Positions 53,379 through 61,357 of a DNA stretch of 64,000 nucleotides are shown here, one piece after another. Below the pieces are notes generated by a model. The model did not search any database and was not told the DNA's origin. It saw only the letters and a program-made list of their open reading frames with translations. The position numbers and the translations under genes are program-made. This DNA is from Comamonas sp. KCTC 72670 (GTDB taxonomy: Bacteria; Myxococcota; Myxococcia; Myxococcales; Myxococcaceae), in assembly GCA_014656495.1 (NCBI GenBank), contig BNCN01000016.1, positions 1 through 64,000 of the forward strand, in the 5' to 3' direction. Within the stretch, counting starts at the first letter, position 1. Each line of letters opens with the position of its first letter.

Positions 53379-55532
53379 CGCGTCCGTGAAGCGGCTCATC
53401 ATCAACGGGACGAAGAGGCACTCCTGGACGTCCACCAGCTCCTGCTCGATGACGAAGTGCCGGAGGATTTCGAAGTACTGGATGGTGAGCGCGTGGCAGT
53501 GGTTGTGGTTGGCCACCACCTCCGTCTGCACCGACTGAGACTCGCCCTGGCGCGCGCTGGTGACGACGGTGGCCCGTTGGCTCCGGACCGAGGAGGTGGC
53601 CTGCATGGTCGCGTCCCGGAGCCGGTTGTGCAGGTTGGACGTCATCTCCCGCGTGTTGTCCTGCCACGCGGAGGACGAGGCCGAGCCGCCCGAGATGCTG
53701 AAGCCCGTGGAGAGCCCCAGGGCCACGCCGTTCTTGCTGCCGCTGCCCGCGAGCCCCAGGCCGAAGGCCGAGCCCTTCGTCTTGGCCGAGCTCCCGCCCT
53801 TCATGGACTCCTGCACGGTGCCCATGAGGATTTCGTCGATGTCACGGTCCCGGGAGAGGGTGTGCTGCAGCGACTCCTCCACCACCGTGGCGTCCTCGCG
53901 CGCCGCGCCTTCGTCCCGGTTCCAGTCATGGATGACCAGCTGCTTCTTCTGCCCCGGCGCCAGCGGCAGGGAATACAGCAGGTCGCCCATCGAGTACCCG
54001 TCCGCCTTGAAGGTCTGCTTGAAGTGCAGGACGTGGCCATGGGCCAGGGAGACGGCCTGGTAGATTTCGAAGTCCGTGGCCTCGTCGTCCCAGCGCAGGG
54101 GGTTCTTGCTGCCCAGCGTCTGACGCAGGGTGCGGTGCAGGTGCTTGGCGTAGCCCGCCAGGTCGGACGTGTCGCCGTTCCACTCCCAGGGGGAGGACTC
54201 GCCAATGGGGACGAGCATTCCGCGCGGGTCCGTGGTGCGGACGATGGCGTAGTGGCTGAACTCCTCCAGCGTCCGGTTGGGGACGGTGAAGTTCACGCAG
54301 GCGCCGCCAATGTCCTGCGAGTAGCTGGACTCGCTGGCGACGAGTTCCTCCGTCCCCGGCAGCCGGGGCGTCGGGTCGTGGCAGGCGCAGTCATCCTCCT
54401 CCGTGCCCATCCCCTGCCCCGGGCTCCCCGTCTCGGACACCAGCAAGGTGAAGGCCGGGAAGAAGCCATTCGCGTCGAGCGGAATGTCGAGGGGCTGCGT
54501 GGGGCGTGAGGAGACGATCGCGTGGGCGCCGATGAACGCCGCGTTGGGCACCACGACGGAGAAGTTGCCGCTGCTGTGCGTGGAGACCGAGGCCAGGGGA
54601 ACCGCCACCGGCTCCGCGTCCGCGGCCCCGGCGTCGCGCAGGCCATAGAAGAGCACCTGCTGCCGCTTCATCGCCTTGCCCGAGGGGTCCACCAGGCGCC
54701 CCTTGAGGACGCGGGTGGCCATCGGCGCCCCCGCCCCTGGCGCGAGGACGCGCGGAGAGAAGGCCTCCACCTGGACGACCACGTGGTCCCGCTTGAGGGC
54801 CTGGCTCAGCGTGAGGTGCGTCGGCTCCAGGAGCCGCGTGGGCAACCCGTTGGGTGTGCGCACGACGAACGTGAGCGGGCTGTTGGCGAAGCGGCCAGAC
54901 TCCACCAGGTCCACCTGGAAGCTCCCATCCGGCCCCAGCATCAGCTCCTGGTGGATGGGCGTGGACTGGCCATCCCCGTCGATGGTGTCCGGACAGGAGA
55001 GCTCCAGCACGAAGCCCGCGACGGAGCCCTCCGCGGCGACCACCTTCCCCCGAAGCGGGACGAACTTTATCGGCTCCAAGGCGTGTGCTTCCGCCCGGGT
55101 CTGGGAGGTGGTCGTCGACGGCGAGGCGCTGGTGGCGCCCTGCCGCGATTCCTCCGTGGCCACGAGCACCGCCGAGGCGCGGCTCGAGGAGGACTGCTGC
55201 GATGGCTCGGCCTTCTTCAAGACGACGAGGTCGGGCACCGTGATGAGCACCCTCCGGTCCTCCTGCGCGGGCTTGCTCTCCGCGAGCAGGAGCGCGTCCA
55301 GCCCCGCCTTGTCGTCGAAGGAGCGCGTCGCGACGAGCGTCCCCCCATGGAGGACGAACACCGAGATGGGGAAAGGGAGCTTTGACGAGGTGAGCTTCTG
55401 GAAGAAGAACGCCCCCGCCGGGCTCGTGAATTCGGCCGTGAAGAGCGGTGCGCTCTCAAGCTGTCCAAGAACCACTTTGTAGGACGCAAGCGTACCTGCG
55501 TCCGCTCCCACCAGCTGTCCGTGAAGTTTCAT
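53376..55532 (-). CDS. N-terminal part of the TAG-interrupted giant protein (718 aa)
   Basis: The product of unknown function begins MKLHGQLVGADAGTLASYKV. Three beta-sandwich-like segments (about 1-100, 155-258 and 273-370) resemble carboxypeptidase-regulatory or transthyretin-like folds (for example VLKGRLVDPSGKAMKRQQVL). A Ser/Thr/Gln-rich linker lies at about 108-148. A short Cys/His/Asp motif, DDCACHDPTP, lies near 380. Then come a conserved-looking region with VIHDWNRDEGAARED, a Gly/Ser-rich stretch around 590-645 and a helical end (ILRHFVIEQELVDVQECLFV). There is no signal peptide, so it is cytosolic or exported without Sec. It is divergent from pyk. The ATG at 55532 lacks a clear ribosome-binding site. 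Confidence 0.8.
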   Translation of the reverse strand: MKLHGQLVGADAGTLASYKVVLGQLESAPLFTAEFTSPAGAFFFQKLTSSKLPFPISVFVLHGGTLVATRSFDDKAGLDALLLAESKPAQEDRRVLITVPDLVVLKKAEPSQQSSSSRASAVLVATEESRQGATSASPSTTTSQTRAEAHALEPIKFVPLRGKVVAAEGSVAGFVLELSCPDTIDGDGQSTPIHQELMLGPDGSFQVDLVESGRFANSPLTFVVRTPNGLPTRLLEPTHLTLSQALKRDHVVVQVEAFSPRVLAPGAGAPMATRVLKGRLVDPSGKAMKRQQVLFYGLRDAGAADAEPVAVPLASVSTHSSGNFSVVVPNAAFIGAHAIVSSRPTQPLDIPLDANGFFPAFTLLVSETGSPGQGMGTEEDDCACHDPTPRLPGTEELVASESSYSQDIGGACVNFTVPNRTLEEFSHYAIVRTTDPRGMLVPIGESSPWEWNGDTSDLAGYAKHLHRTLRQTLGSKNPLRWDDEATDFEIYQAVSLAHGHVLHFKQTFKADGYSMGDLLYSLPLAPGQKKQLVIHDWNRDEGAAREDATVVEESLQHTLSRDRDIDEILMGTVQESMKGGSSAKTKGSAFGLGLAGSGSKNGVALGLSTGFSISGGSASSSAWQDNTREMTSNLHNRLRDATMQATSSVRSQRATVVTSARQGESQSVQTEVVANHNHCHALTIQYFEILRHFVIEQELVDVQECLFVPLMMSRFTDA

Positions 55533-55601
55533 GGCGCGGGCAGGATGCTGAAATTGTTACAAGGCGGACACTTGTTTTCCGGGCGGGCGGCACTTTTTTC
55601 A

Positions 55602-55640
55602 GTGTCTTGCGTGTACCCGCGCGAGACGGGCGCAAGACGC
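55602..55640. ncRNA. Candidate structured RNA: hairpin next to a terminator
   Basis: GTCTTGCG (55604-55611) and CGCAAGAC (55631-55638) form the outer stem; CCCG (55616-55619) and CGGG (55627-55630) the inner stem, with a 4-nt bulge and 7-nt loop. The outer stem extends by a G-U and a G-C pair. The terminator hairpin follows 2-4 nt later. Such an arrangement is typical of a small RNA or an attenuator leader. The strand is unresolved. Confidence 0.4.
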
Positions 55641-55641
55641 A

Positions 55642-55681
55642 AGAAAGCCCGGCCCCCCCTCCCAGGGATGCCGGGCTTTCT
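55642..55681. terminator. Strong hairpin terminator in a divergent intergenic region
   Basis: AGAAAGCCCGGC (55642-55653) and GCCGGGCTTTCT (55670-55681) are perfect 12-bp complements. On the plus strand the stem ends CTTTCTCTCT, on the minus strand CTTTCTTGCG, so it could act on both. It lies between divergently transcribed genes, where no terminator is expected. Confidence 0.8.
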
Positions 55682-55807
55682 CTCTCCACCTGCGAGAGCG
55701 CAAAGGCTCCGCGAGGCCCGAAGCCGGACCCGCCTGGAGCGAAGAGTTAGTCCCGCGGGCGCGAAGCTGTCAAGCCGGGCACCCCGCCGCCTAGGATGCG
55801 CGGCCCT

Positions 55808-57208
55808 ATGCGCAAGGCGAAAATCATCTGCACCCTGGGCCCCGCTTCGGACACGCCCGAGGTCATCGAAGGGCTCATCCGCGCGGGCATGAACATGGCG
55901 CGGCTGAACTTCTCGCACGGTACGCACGAGGAGCACCGCCGCCGGGTGGAAACCATCCGCAAGGTGGCCAAGCGCCTGGGCACGCCGGTGGCCATCCTCC
56001 AGGACATCCAGGGACCGAAGATCCGCCTGGGCAAGTTCGAGGGGGGCCAGCTGCTGGTGAAGCCCGGGCAGACCGTCACGGTGACGACGCGCAACGTCCT
56101 GGGGACGGAGGCGCTCATCCCCACCCCCATCAAGACGCTGGTGAAGGACGTGGCGAAGGGCCACGAAATCCTCCTGGACGACGGCCGGGTGCGCCTGCGC
56201 GTCCTGCGCGTGAATGGCCCCGACGTGTCGTGCCGCGTGGAGGTGGGCGGCATCCTGAAGAACCACAAGGGCCTCAACCTGCCCGGCTCACCCATGTCGG
56301 TGCCCACGATTACCCGCAAGGACGCGGTGGACCTGGCCTTCGGCCAGGAGGTGGGCGTGGACTACGTGGCGCTGTCCTTCGTCCGCACGCCCGAGGACAT
56401 CAAGAAGGCGCGGGCGCACGTGGCGAAGCTGAAGACGCCGCTCATCGCGAAGATTGAGAAGCCGCAGGCCGTGGACCGCGTGGAGGAGATCGCCGCGGTG
56501 GCGGACGGCATCATGGTGGCGCGCGGCGACCTGGGCGTGGAGATGCCCCTGGAGCGGCTGCCCGCCATCCAGAAGCACATGGTGAGCGCGGTGAACAAGC
56601 AGGGCGGGCTCGTCATCGTCGCCACCGAGATGCTGGAGAGCATGGTGAACAACGCCCGGCCCACCCGCGCCGAGGTCAGCGACGTGGCCAACGCCATCCT
56701 GGACGGCGCGGACGCCGTGATGCTGTCGGGCGAGACGGCCGCGGGCAAGTACCCGATTGAAGCGGCGTCCACCATGGCCTGCATCGTGGAGGAGACGGAG
56801 CGCGGCGTGGTGAAGCACCAGCACCACTCCCCCTTCGAGCGCTCCGAGGACCTGGGCACCGGCGTGGCCGCGGCGGCCGTGGCGGCGGCGACGCAACTGG
56901 GCATTGGCACCATCGTCGCGTACACGGAGGGCGGCCACACCGCGCGCCTCATCTCCGAGTTCCGCCCCCAGGCCCGCATCGTCGCCCTCACCCCGAGCGA
57001 GTCCACGGTGAACCGCATGGCGCTCTACTGGGGCGTGACGGGGATGCAGGTGGCGCGCGTGAACACCACGGACGCCATGCTGAAGCAGGTCCGCGAGCTG
57101 TGCCGGAAGGAGCGAATCTGCGCGCCGGGCACGCCCGTGGTGGTGGTGGCTGGCGTGCCGCTCAACGTCCCGGGCAACACCAACCTGATGAGCATCCACC
57201 GCATCTGA
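55808..57208 (+). CDS. pyk: Pyruvate kinase (466 aa)
   Basis: Last step of glycolysis, PEP plus ADP to pyruvate and ATP. The opening KAKIICTLGPASDTPEVIEG, MNMARLNFSHGTHEEH, ILQDIQGPKIRLG, the active-site signature LIAKIEKPQAVDRVEEI, VARGDLGVEMPLER and MLSGETAAGKYPIEA are all canonical. The C-terminal allosteric domain is present (ARIVALTPSESTVNRMALYWGV). I chose ATG 55808 (MRKAKII); ATG 55796 would add four residues and has AGGA too close. It is divergent from the giant gene, with the two-hairpin element in between. Confidence 0.97.
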   Translation: MRKAKIICTLGPASDTPEVIEGLIRAGMNMARLNFSHGTHEEHRRRVETIRKVAKRLGTPVAILQDIQGPKIRLGKFEGGQLLVKPGQTVTVTTRNVLGTEALIPTPIKTLVKDVAKGHEILLDDGRVRLRVLRVNGPDVSCRVEVGGILKNHKGLNLPGSPMSVPTITRKDAVDLAFGQEVGVDYVALSFVRTPEDIKKARAHVAKLKTPLIAKIEKPQAVDRVEEIAAVADGIMVARGDLGVEMPLERLPAIQKHMVSAVNKQGGLVIVATEMLESMVNNARPTRAEVSDVANAILDGADAVMLSGETAAGKYPIEAASTMACIVEETERGVVKHQHHSPFERSEDLGTGVAAAAVAAATQLGIGTIVAYTEGGHTARLISEFRPQARIVALTPSESTVNRMALYWGVTGMQVARVNTTDAMLKQVRELCRKERICAPGTPVVVVAGVPLNVPGNTNLMSIHRI

Positions 57209-57221
57209 GCCAAGCCAGCGT

Positions 57222-57248
57222 GGCCCCCGGGAGACGTCACCGGGGGCC
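57222..57248. terminator. Hairpin between convergent pyk and the unknown gene
   Basis: GGCCCCCGG (57222-57230) and CCGGGGGCC (57240-57248) form a perfect 9-bp stem with a 9-nt loop, in the 48 bp between two convergent stops. No U-run. Confidence 0.65.
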
Positions 57249-57256
57249 CGCGGCGC

Positions 57257-57943
57257 TCAGGCGCCGAGCACCTTCTGCTCGAAGTCGTAGAGCTTCTCGA
57301 CGGGGAGCTGACGGTAGCGCTCCACGTTGAGCGAGCGGCGGGCGCACTCCCACACCAGCTCGTTGGGCGTGCGCTCCGGCTCCTTCTTCTTGCGGCGCTT
57401 CACCTCCGCCTTGATGGCCTTCACGGCCACGCGCGGGTGGTAGCAGAACGCCGAGGAGAACAGCAGGTGCCCGCCGAACGGGATGAGGCGCGCCTCGATG
57501 ATGTCGCCCGTCTCCAGGCCCGCGACGTGGCGGCGCTCCGTCACGTCGAAGTCCTTGCCGGAGTAGAGTTCGCGCAGGCGGACCTCGCCCTTGCCAAGCT
57601 TCCGGACCTCGAAGAGCCCGTGGACCGTCTCGGTGAAGCACCGGTAGGCGTTGGCCTCCTCCGGAGGCGAGCCGGCCATGCGCTGCTCGTAGAACTCCGT
57701 GGCCGGCGTCTTGCCCGTCAGCGGCGAGACGCGGTCATAGAGGTAGTAGTCCAGGAAGGACGCCATCCTCAGTTCGAAGAGCTTGTCGTCCTCGAAGACC
57801 TCGCCCGTCAGGCGGAAGTACTCCGCCTTGGCCTGGAGCAGGTCCTCCTTGCGCGGCTCGGCGCTGCCAAAGGCGATGAGCTGGTCCAGGTACGGCTGAT
57901 AGGAGAGCGGTGACAGCGACGAGGTCATAGTCGGTGGCGCCAT
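57257..57943 (-). CDS. Conserved-looking hypothetical protein next to carA (228 aa)
   Basis: Unknown cytosolic protein. The N-terminal half is rich in Tyr, Phe, Leu and acidic residues and looks helical (FELRMASFLDYYLYDRVSPL). The middle holds a beta-rich segment, ETGDIIEARLIPFGGHLLFS, then a basic stretch KAEVKRRKKKEPER and a helical C-terminus. No signal peptide or membrane helix. The ATG at 57943 lies one base after the carA stop, and a second ATG at 57928 has GGATGG upstream; either may be used. It is the last gene of the lepA-lepB-pyrB-pyrC-carA run and converges with pyk. I do not assign a function. Confidence 0.85.
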   Translation of the reverse strand: MAPPTMTSSLSPLSYQPYLDQLIAFGSAEPRKEDLLQAKAEYFRLTGEVFEDDKLFELRMASFLDYYLYDRVSPLTGKTPATEFYEQRMAGSPPEEANAYRCFTETVHGLFEVRKLGKGEVRLRELYSGKDFDVTERRHVAGLETGDIIEARLIPFGGHLLFSSAFCYHPRVAVKAIKAEVKRRKKKEPERTPNELVWECARRSLNVERYRQLPVEKLYDFEQKVLGA

Positions 57944-57944
57944 C

Positions 57945-59069
57945 CTACCCCGCCATCAGCTTCGCGAACCGGCCGAAGAGATAGCGCGCGTCGTGGGGGC
58001 CCGGCGAGGCCTCGGGGTGGTACTGAACACTGAAGGCCCGGGCGTCCGGAACCGCCAGCCCCTCCACCGTGCCGTCATTGAGGTTGATGTGCGTCACGAC
58101 GGCCAGGCCCTTGAGGCTGGCGTCGTCCACCGCGAAGCCGTGGTTCTGCGCGGTGATCTCCACCTTGCCCGTGGTCAGGTCCTTGACGGGCTGGTTTCCG
58201 CCCCGGTGGCCAAACTTCATCTTGTACGTCCGGCCGCCCAGGGCCAGCGCCATGATTTGGTGCCCCAGGCAGATGCCGAACACCGGCACCTTGCCCAGCA
58301 GCGCCGCCACCGTGCGGTCCGCGCCCTTCACCGCCGCCGGGTCACCGGGGCCGTTGGCCAGGAACACGCCGTGCGGCTTGCGCGCCAGCACCTCGTCCGC
58401 CGTGGTGTTGGCCGGAACCACCGTCACGCGGCAGCCCACGTCCACCAGGAAGTGGAGCATCGACTTCTTCAGGCCGTAGTCGTAGGCCACCACGTCGAAG
58501 CGCGGCTCGACGGGCGCCTGCACCTCGCCCAGGCCCGTGAAGACGTCCGGCGAGGGCTGGGTGAAGGTGTAGGCCTCCTTCGTGGACACGCCCGTGGCCA
58601 GGTCCATGCCCTCCATGCCACGCGCCGTGCGGGCGCGCTCCACCAGCGCCGCGGGGGACAGGCCCTCGCTGGAGATGACGCCCATCTGCGCGCCGTGCTC
58701 ACGCAGGTGCCGCACCAGCCGCCGGGTGTCGATGCCTTCGATGCCGGCCACGCCGTTGCGCTTCAGGTACGCGTCCAGCGACTCCTTCGCGCGCCAGTTG
58801 GACGGCTGCTCGCTGAGGGCCCGCACCACCATGCCCACCGCGTGCACCCGGGCGCCCTCCTCGTCCTCCGGATTGGCGCCGACGTTGCCCATCTCCGGGT
58901 ACGACATGGTGACAATCTGCCCCACGTACGAGGGGTCCGTGAGGACCTCCTGGTAACCGTACATGGTCGTGTTGAACACCACCTCACCCACTGTTTCGCC
59001 GACCGCGCCAAAGGCACGGCCTTCGAAAAGGGTGCCATCCGCCAGGGCGAGCACTGCCCGCTTCGTCAT
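57945..59069 (-). CDS. carA: Carbamoyl-phosphate synthase small subunit (374 aa)
   Basis: Glutamine amidotransferase subunit supplying ammonia to CarB for carbamoyl phosphate, used for pyrimidines and arginine. The N-terminal domain GETVGEVVFNTTMYGYQEVL and MSYPEMGNVGANPEDEE is typical. The class I amidotransferase domain has the nucleophile Cys in VFGICLGHQIMAL, with His and Glu in SVQYHPEASPGP. ATG 59069 shares one base with the pyrC stop (TGATG); the open frame further back lies inside pyrC. The large subunit carB is not in the window. Confidence 0.97.
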   Translation of the reverse strand: MTKRAVLALADGTLFEGRAFGAVGETVGEVVFNTTMYGYQEVLTDPSYVGQIVTMSYPEMGNVGANPEDEEGARVHAVGMVVRALSEQPSNWRAKESLDAYLKRNGVAGIEGIDTRRLVRHLREHGAQMGVISSEGLSPAALVERARTARGMEGMDLATGVSTKEAYTFTQPSPDVFTGLGEVQAPVEPRFDVVAYDYGLKKSMLHFLVDVGCRVTVVPANTTADEVLARKPHGVFLANGPGDPAAVKGADRTVAALLGKVPVFGICLGHQIMALALGGRTYKMKFGHRGGNQPVKDLTTGKVEITAQNHGFAVDDASLKGLAVVTHINLNDGTVEGLAVPDARAFSVQYHPEASPGPHDARYLFGRFAKLMAG

Positions 59070-60382
59070 CACCGCGACTCCTTGCTCTGGCCGACCTGGC
59101 CCTTGTCGAACACCTTGTGGCCCGAGACCCACGTCTGGATAACGCGCCCCTTCTGCTTGCGGCCATGGAACGGCGTATTCCGGCTGCGGGAGAGGAACTG
59201 GTGGGCGTCCACCGTCCACTCCGCGTCGGGGTCCACCACCGTGACGTCCGCCGGCGCCCCAGGCGCCAGGTGACCGCCCGGCAGGCCGAACGCCTTCGCC
59301 GGCCCGTGCGTCAGCAGCTCCACCGCGCGGTTCGCGGTGAGCACGCCCGCGTGCACCAGCTCCAGCGTCAGCCCCAGCGCCGTCTCCAGCCCCACGATGC
59401 CGTTGATGCCCTTCTCGAACTCCACCTGCTTGTCGAGCACCCCGTGCGGCGCGTGGTCCGTGGCGATGGCGTCCACCGTGCCGTCCACCAGCGCCTCGCG
59501 CAGGGCCTGCACGTCGCTGTCGGCGCGCAGCGGGGGCGCCATCTTCGCGTGCGTGTCGTAGTCCCCCACCGCGCGGTCATCGAGGATGAAGTGGTGCGGC
59601 GCCACCTCGCAGGTGACGCGCAGCCCGCGGGCCTTGGCCTCGCGGATGAGCCGCACGCTGCCCTCGCAGGACACGTGCGCCACGTGCAGGCGGCCCTTCG
59701 TCTCCTCCAGCAGCACCAGGTCGCGCGCCACCATGGCCACCTCCGCGGAGGCCGGGATGCCGCGCAGGCCCAGCCGCGTGGACACGGCGCCCTCGTGCAT
59801 GGCGCCGCCCGCGGACAGCGTCAGGTCCTCCTCGTGGACCATGACGGGCACGTCGAACATGGTGGCGTACTGGAGCGTGCGTCGCATCAGCGACGCGTTC
59901 ATCACCGGGCGGCCGTCGTCGGTGATGGCCACGCAGCCGGCGGACACCAGCTCGCCCATCTCCGCCAGCTCCTCGCCCTTGAGGCCCTTGGTGATGGCCC
60001 CCGCGGGGTAGACGTGGCACAGCGCCGCGGCGCGGGCGCGGTTGAGCACCAGCTCCGTCACCATGGCGTTGTCGTTGACCACCTTGGTGTTGGGCATGGC
60101 CACCACCGCGGTGAAGCCGCCCGCCACCGCCGCGCGGCAGCCGGTGAGGACCGTCTCCTTCCCCTCCTCGCCCGGCTCGCGCAGGTGGACGTGCAGGTCG
60201 ATGAAACCCGGCAGCACCCACTTGCCGGTGGCGTCCACCACCTCCGCGCTGGAGGGCACCGGCAGCAGCGCCTCCGACACCTCCACCACCTTGCCGTCCC
60301 GCACCAGCACGTCGCGGACGCCGTCCACGCCGTTGCGCGGGTCGATGACGCGGCCGCGTCTGAAGAGCACCGTGGAGCTCAT
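59069..60382 (-). CDS. pyrC: Dihydroorotase (437 aa)
   Basis: Zn-dependent amidohydrolase closing the dihydroorotate ring, of the long type I class. The metal motif FIDLHVHLREPG with the DxHxH ligands, the GFTAVVAMPNT segment, HVAHVSCEG-like His region (LHVAHVSCEGSVRLI), EVAPHHF and the ATDHAPH motif with the catalytic Asp are all intact, so it is not one of the inactive paralogues found with some aspartate transcarbamoylases. ATG 60382 overlaps the pyrB stop; the stop overlaps the carA start. It stands in a tightly coupled pyrB-pyrC-carA unit. Confidence 0.96.
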   Translation of the reverse strand: MSSTVLFRRGRVIDPRNGVDGVRDVLVRDGKVVEVSEALLPVPSSAEVVDATGKWVLPGFIDLHVHLREPGEEGKETVLTGCRAAVAGGFTAVVAMPNTKVVNDNAMVTELVLNRARAAALCHVYPAGAITKGLKGEELAEMGELVSAGCVAITDDGRPVMNASLMRRTLQYATMFDVPVMVHEEDLTLSAGGAMHEGAVSTRLGLRGIPASAEVAMVARDLVLLEETKGRLHVAHVSCEGSVRLIREAKARGLRVTCEVAPHHFILDDRAVGDYDTHAKMAPPLRADSDVQALREALVDGTVDAIATDHAPHGVLDKQVEFEKGINGIVGLETALGLTLELVHAGVLTANRAVELLTHGPAKAFGLPGGHLAPGAPADVTVVDPDAEWTVDAHQFLSRSRNTPFHGRKQKGRVIQTWVSGHKVFDKGQVGQSKESR

Positions 60383-61272
60383 GCCGCACACACCTCCAGG
60401 ATGGCCCGCCGCACGGCGACGCCGTTGGACACCTGCTCCAGGATGACGCTGCGGGGCCCATCCGCCACCGCTGGCGCCAGCTCCACACCCCGGTTGATGG
60501 GGCCGGGGTGCATCACCACCGCGTCCGCCTTCATCCGCTCCTCGCGGGCGGCGTTCAGGCCGAACAGCCGTGCATATTCACGCGTGGAGGGCACGAAGGC
60601 CTGCTCCTGCCGCTCCAACTGGATGCGCAGGCACATCACCGCGTCCGCTTGGGGCAGCGCCGCGTCCAGGTTGTGCGTCACCTCCGCGCCCATCTCCTCC
60701 AGCCCCGGAGGCATCAGCGTGGGCGGGCCACACATCACCACCCGCGCGCCCAGCGCCTTCAGGCACAGCAGATTCGAGCGGGCCACGCGGCTGTGGCGCA
60801 CGTCGCCCACGATGAGCACCGTGCGCCCGTCCAGCGAGCCCCAGCGCTGCCGCAGCGTGAAGGCGTCCAGCAGCGCCTGGGAGGGGTGCTCGTGCGTGCC
60901 GTCGCCCGCGTTGATGACGGCGCACTTCACGTGCTTCGCCACCAGGTGCGGGGCGCCCGACGCGCGGTGCCGCATCACGATGGCGGCGGGCCCCGTCGCC
61001 TCGATGTTCCGGGCGGTGTCGAGCAGCGTCTCACCCTTGGACACCGAGGAGCCGGTATGGGTCCAGTTGAGCACACTGGCGCCCAGGCCCTTCGCCGCCA
61101 TGTGGAACGACGTGCGGGTCCGGGTGGAGTCCTCGAAGAAGAGGTTCGCCACCACCTTGCCACGCAGCACGTGGGTGGTGTCCGGGGCCCCGGGGAGGTG
61201 CGCCTTCGCCCGGTCGAGCAGTGACTCCAGCTCGTCCCGGCGCCAGCCTTCGATTCCAAGCAGGTGTCTCAT
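60379..61272 (-). CDS. pyrB: Aspartate carbamoyltransferase catalytic subunit (297 aa)
   Basis: Makes carbamoyl aspartate, the committed step to pyrimidines. The carbamoyl-phosphate loop FFEDSTRTRTSFHMAAKGLG, VSKGETLLDTARN, the HPSQALLDAF motif and MHPGPINRGVEL are canonical. No pyrI is nearby, and the adjacent dihydroorotase is of the active type. I chose ATG 61272 (MRHLLGIEGW); the frame is open further back but lies against the lepB end. An 85-bp gap with short inverted repeats precedes it, then lepB. Confidence 0.97.
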   Translation of the reverse strand: MRHLLGIEGWRRDELESLLDRAKAHLPGAPDTTHVLRGKVVANLFFEDSTRTRTSFHMAAKGLGASVLNWTHTGSSVSKGETLLDTARNIEATGPAAIVMRHRASGAPHLVAKHVKCAVINAGDGTHEHPSQALLDAFTLRQRWGSLDGRTVLIVGDVRHSRVARSNLLCLKALGARVVMCGPPTLMPPGLEEMGAEVTHNLDAALPQADAVMCLRIQLERQEQAFVPSTREYARLFGLNAAREERMKADAVVMHPGPINRGVELAPAVADGPRSVILEQVSNGVAVRRAILEVCAA

Positions 61273-61357
61273 GGCCGGGGGCGCCGCGTACCCCGGGGCG
61301 TGCGGCACGTCAAGCGTCGTGCGCGGCGTGCCGGCCTGCCTGCTCCGGAGGCGTGCC

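Noticed and set aside
61299..61322. Short inverted repeats upstream of pyrB as a PyrR-type attenuator
   Set aside because: CGTGCGGCACG and the nearby CGTGC are only 5-bp arms in very GC-rich sequence, without an anti-terminator/terminator pair. Chance is likely.
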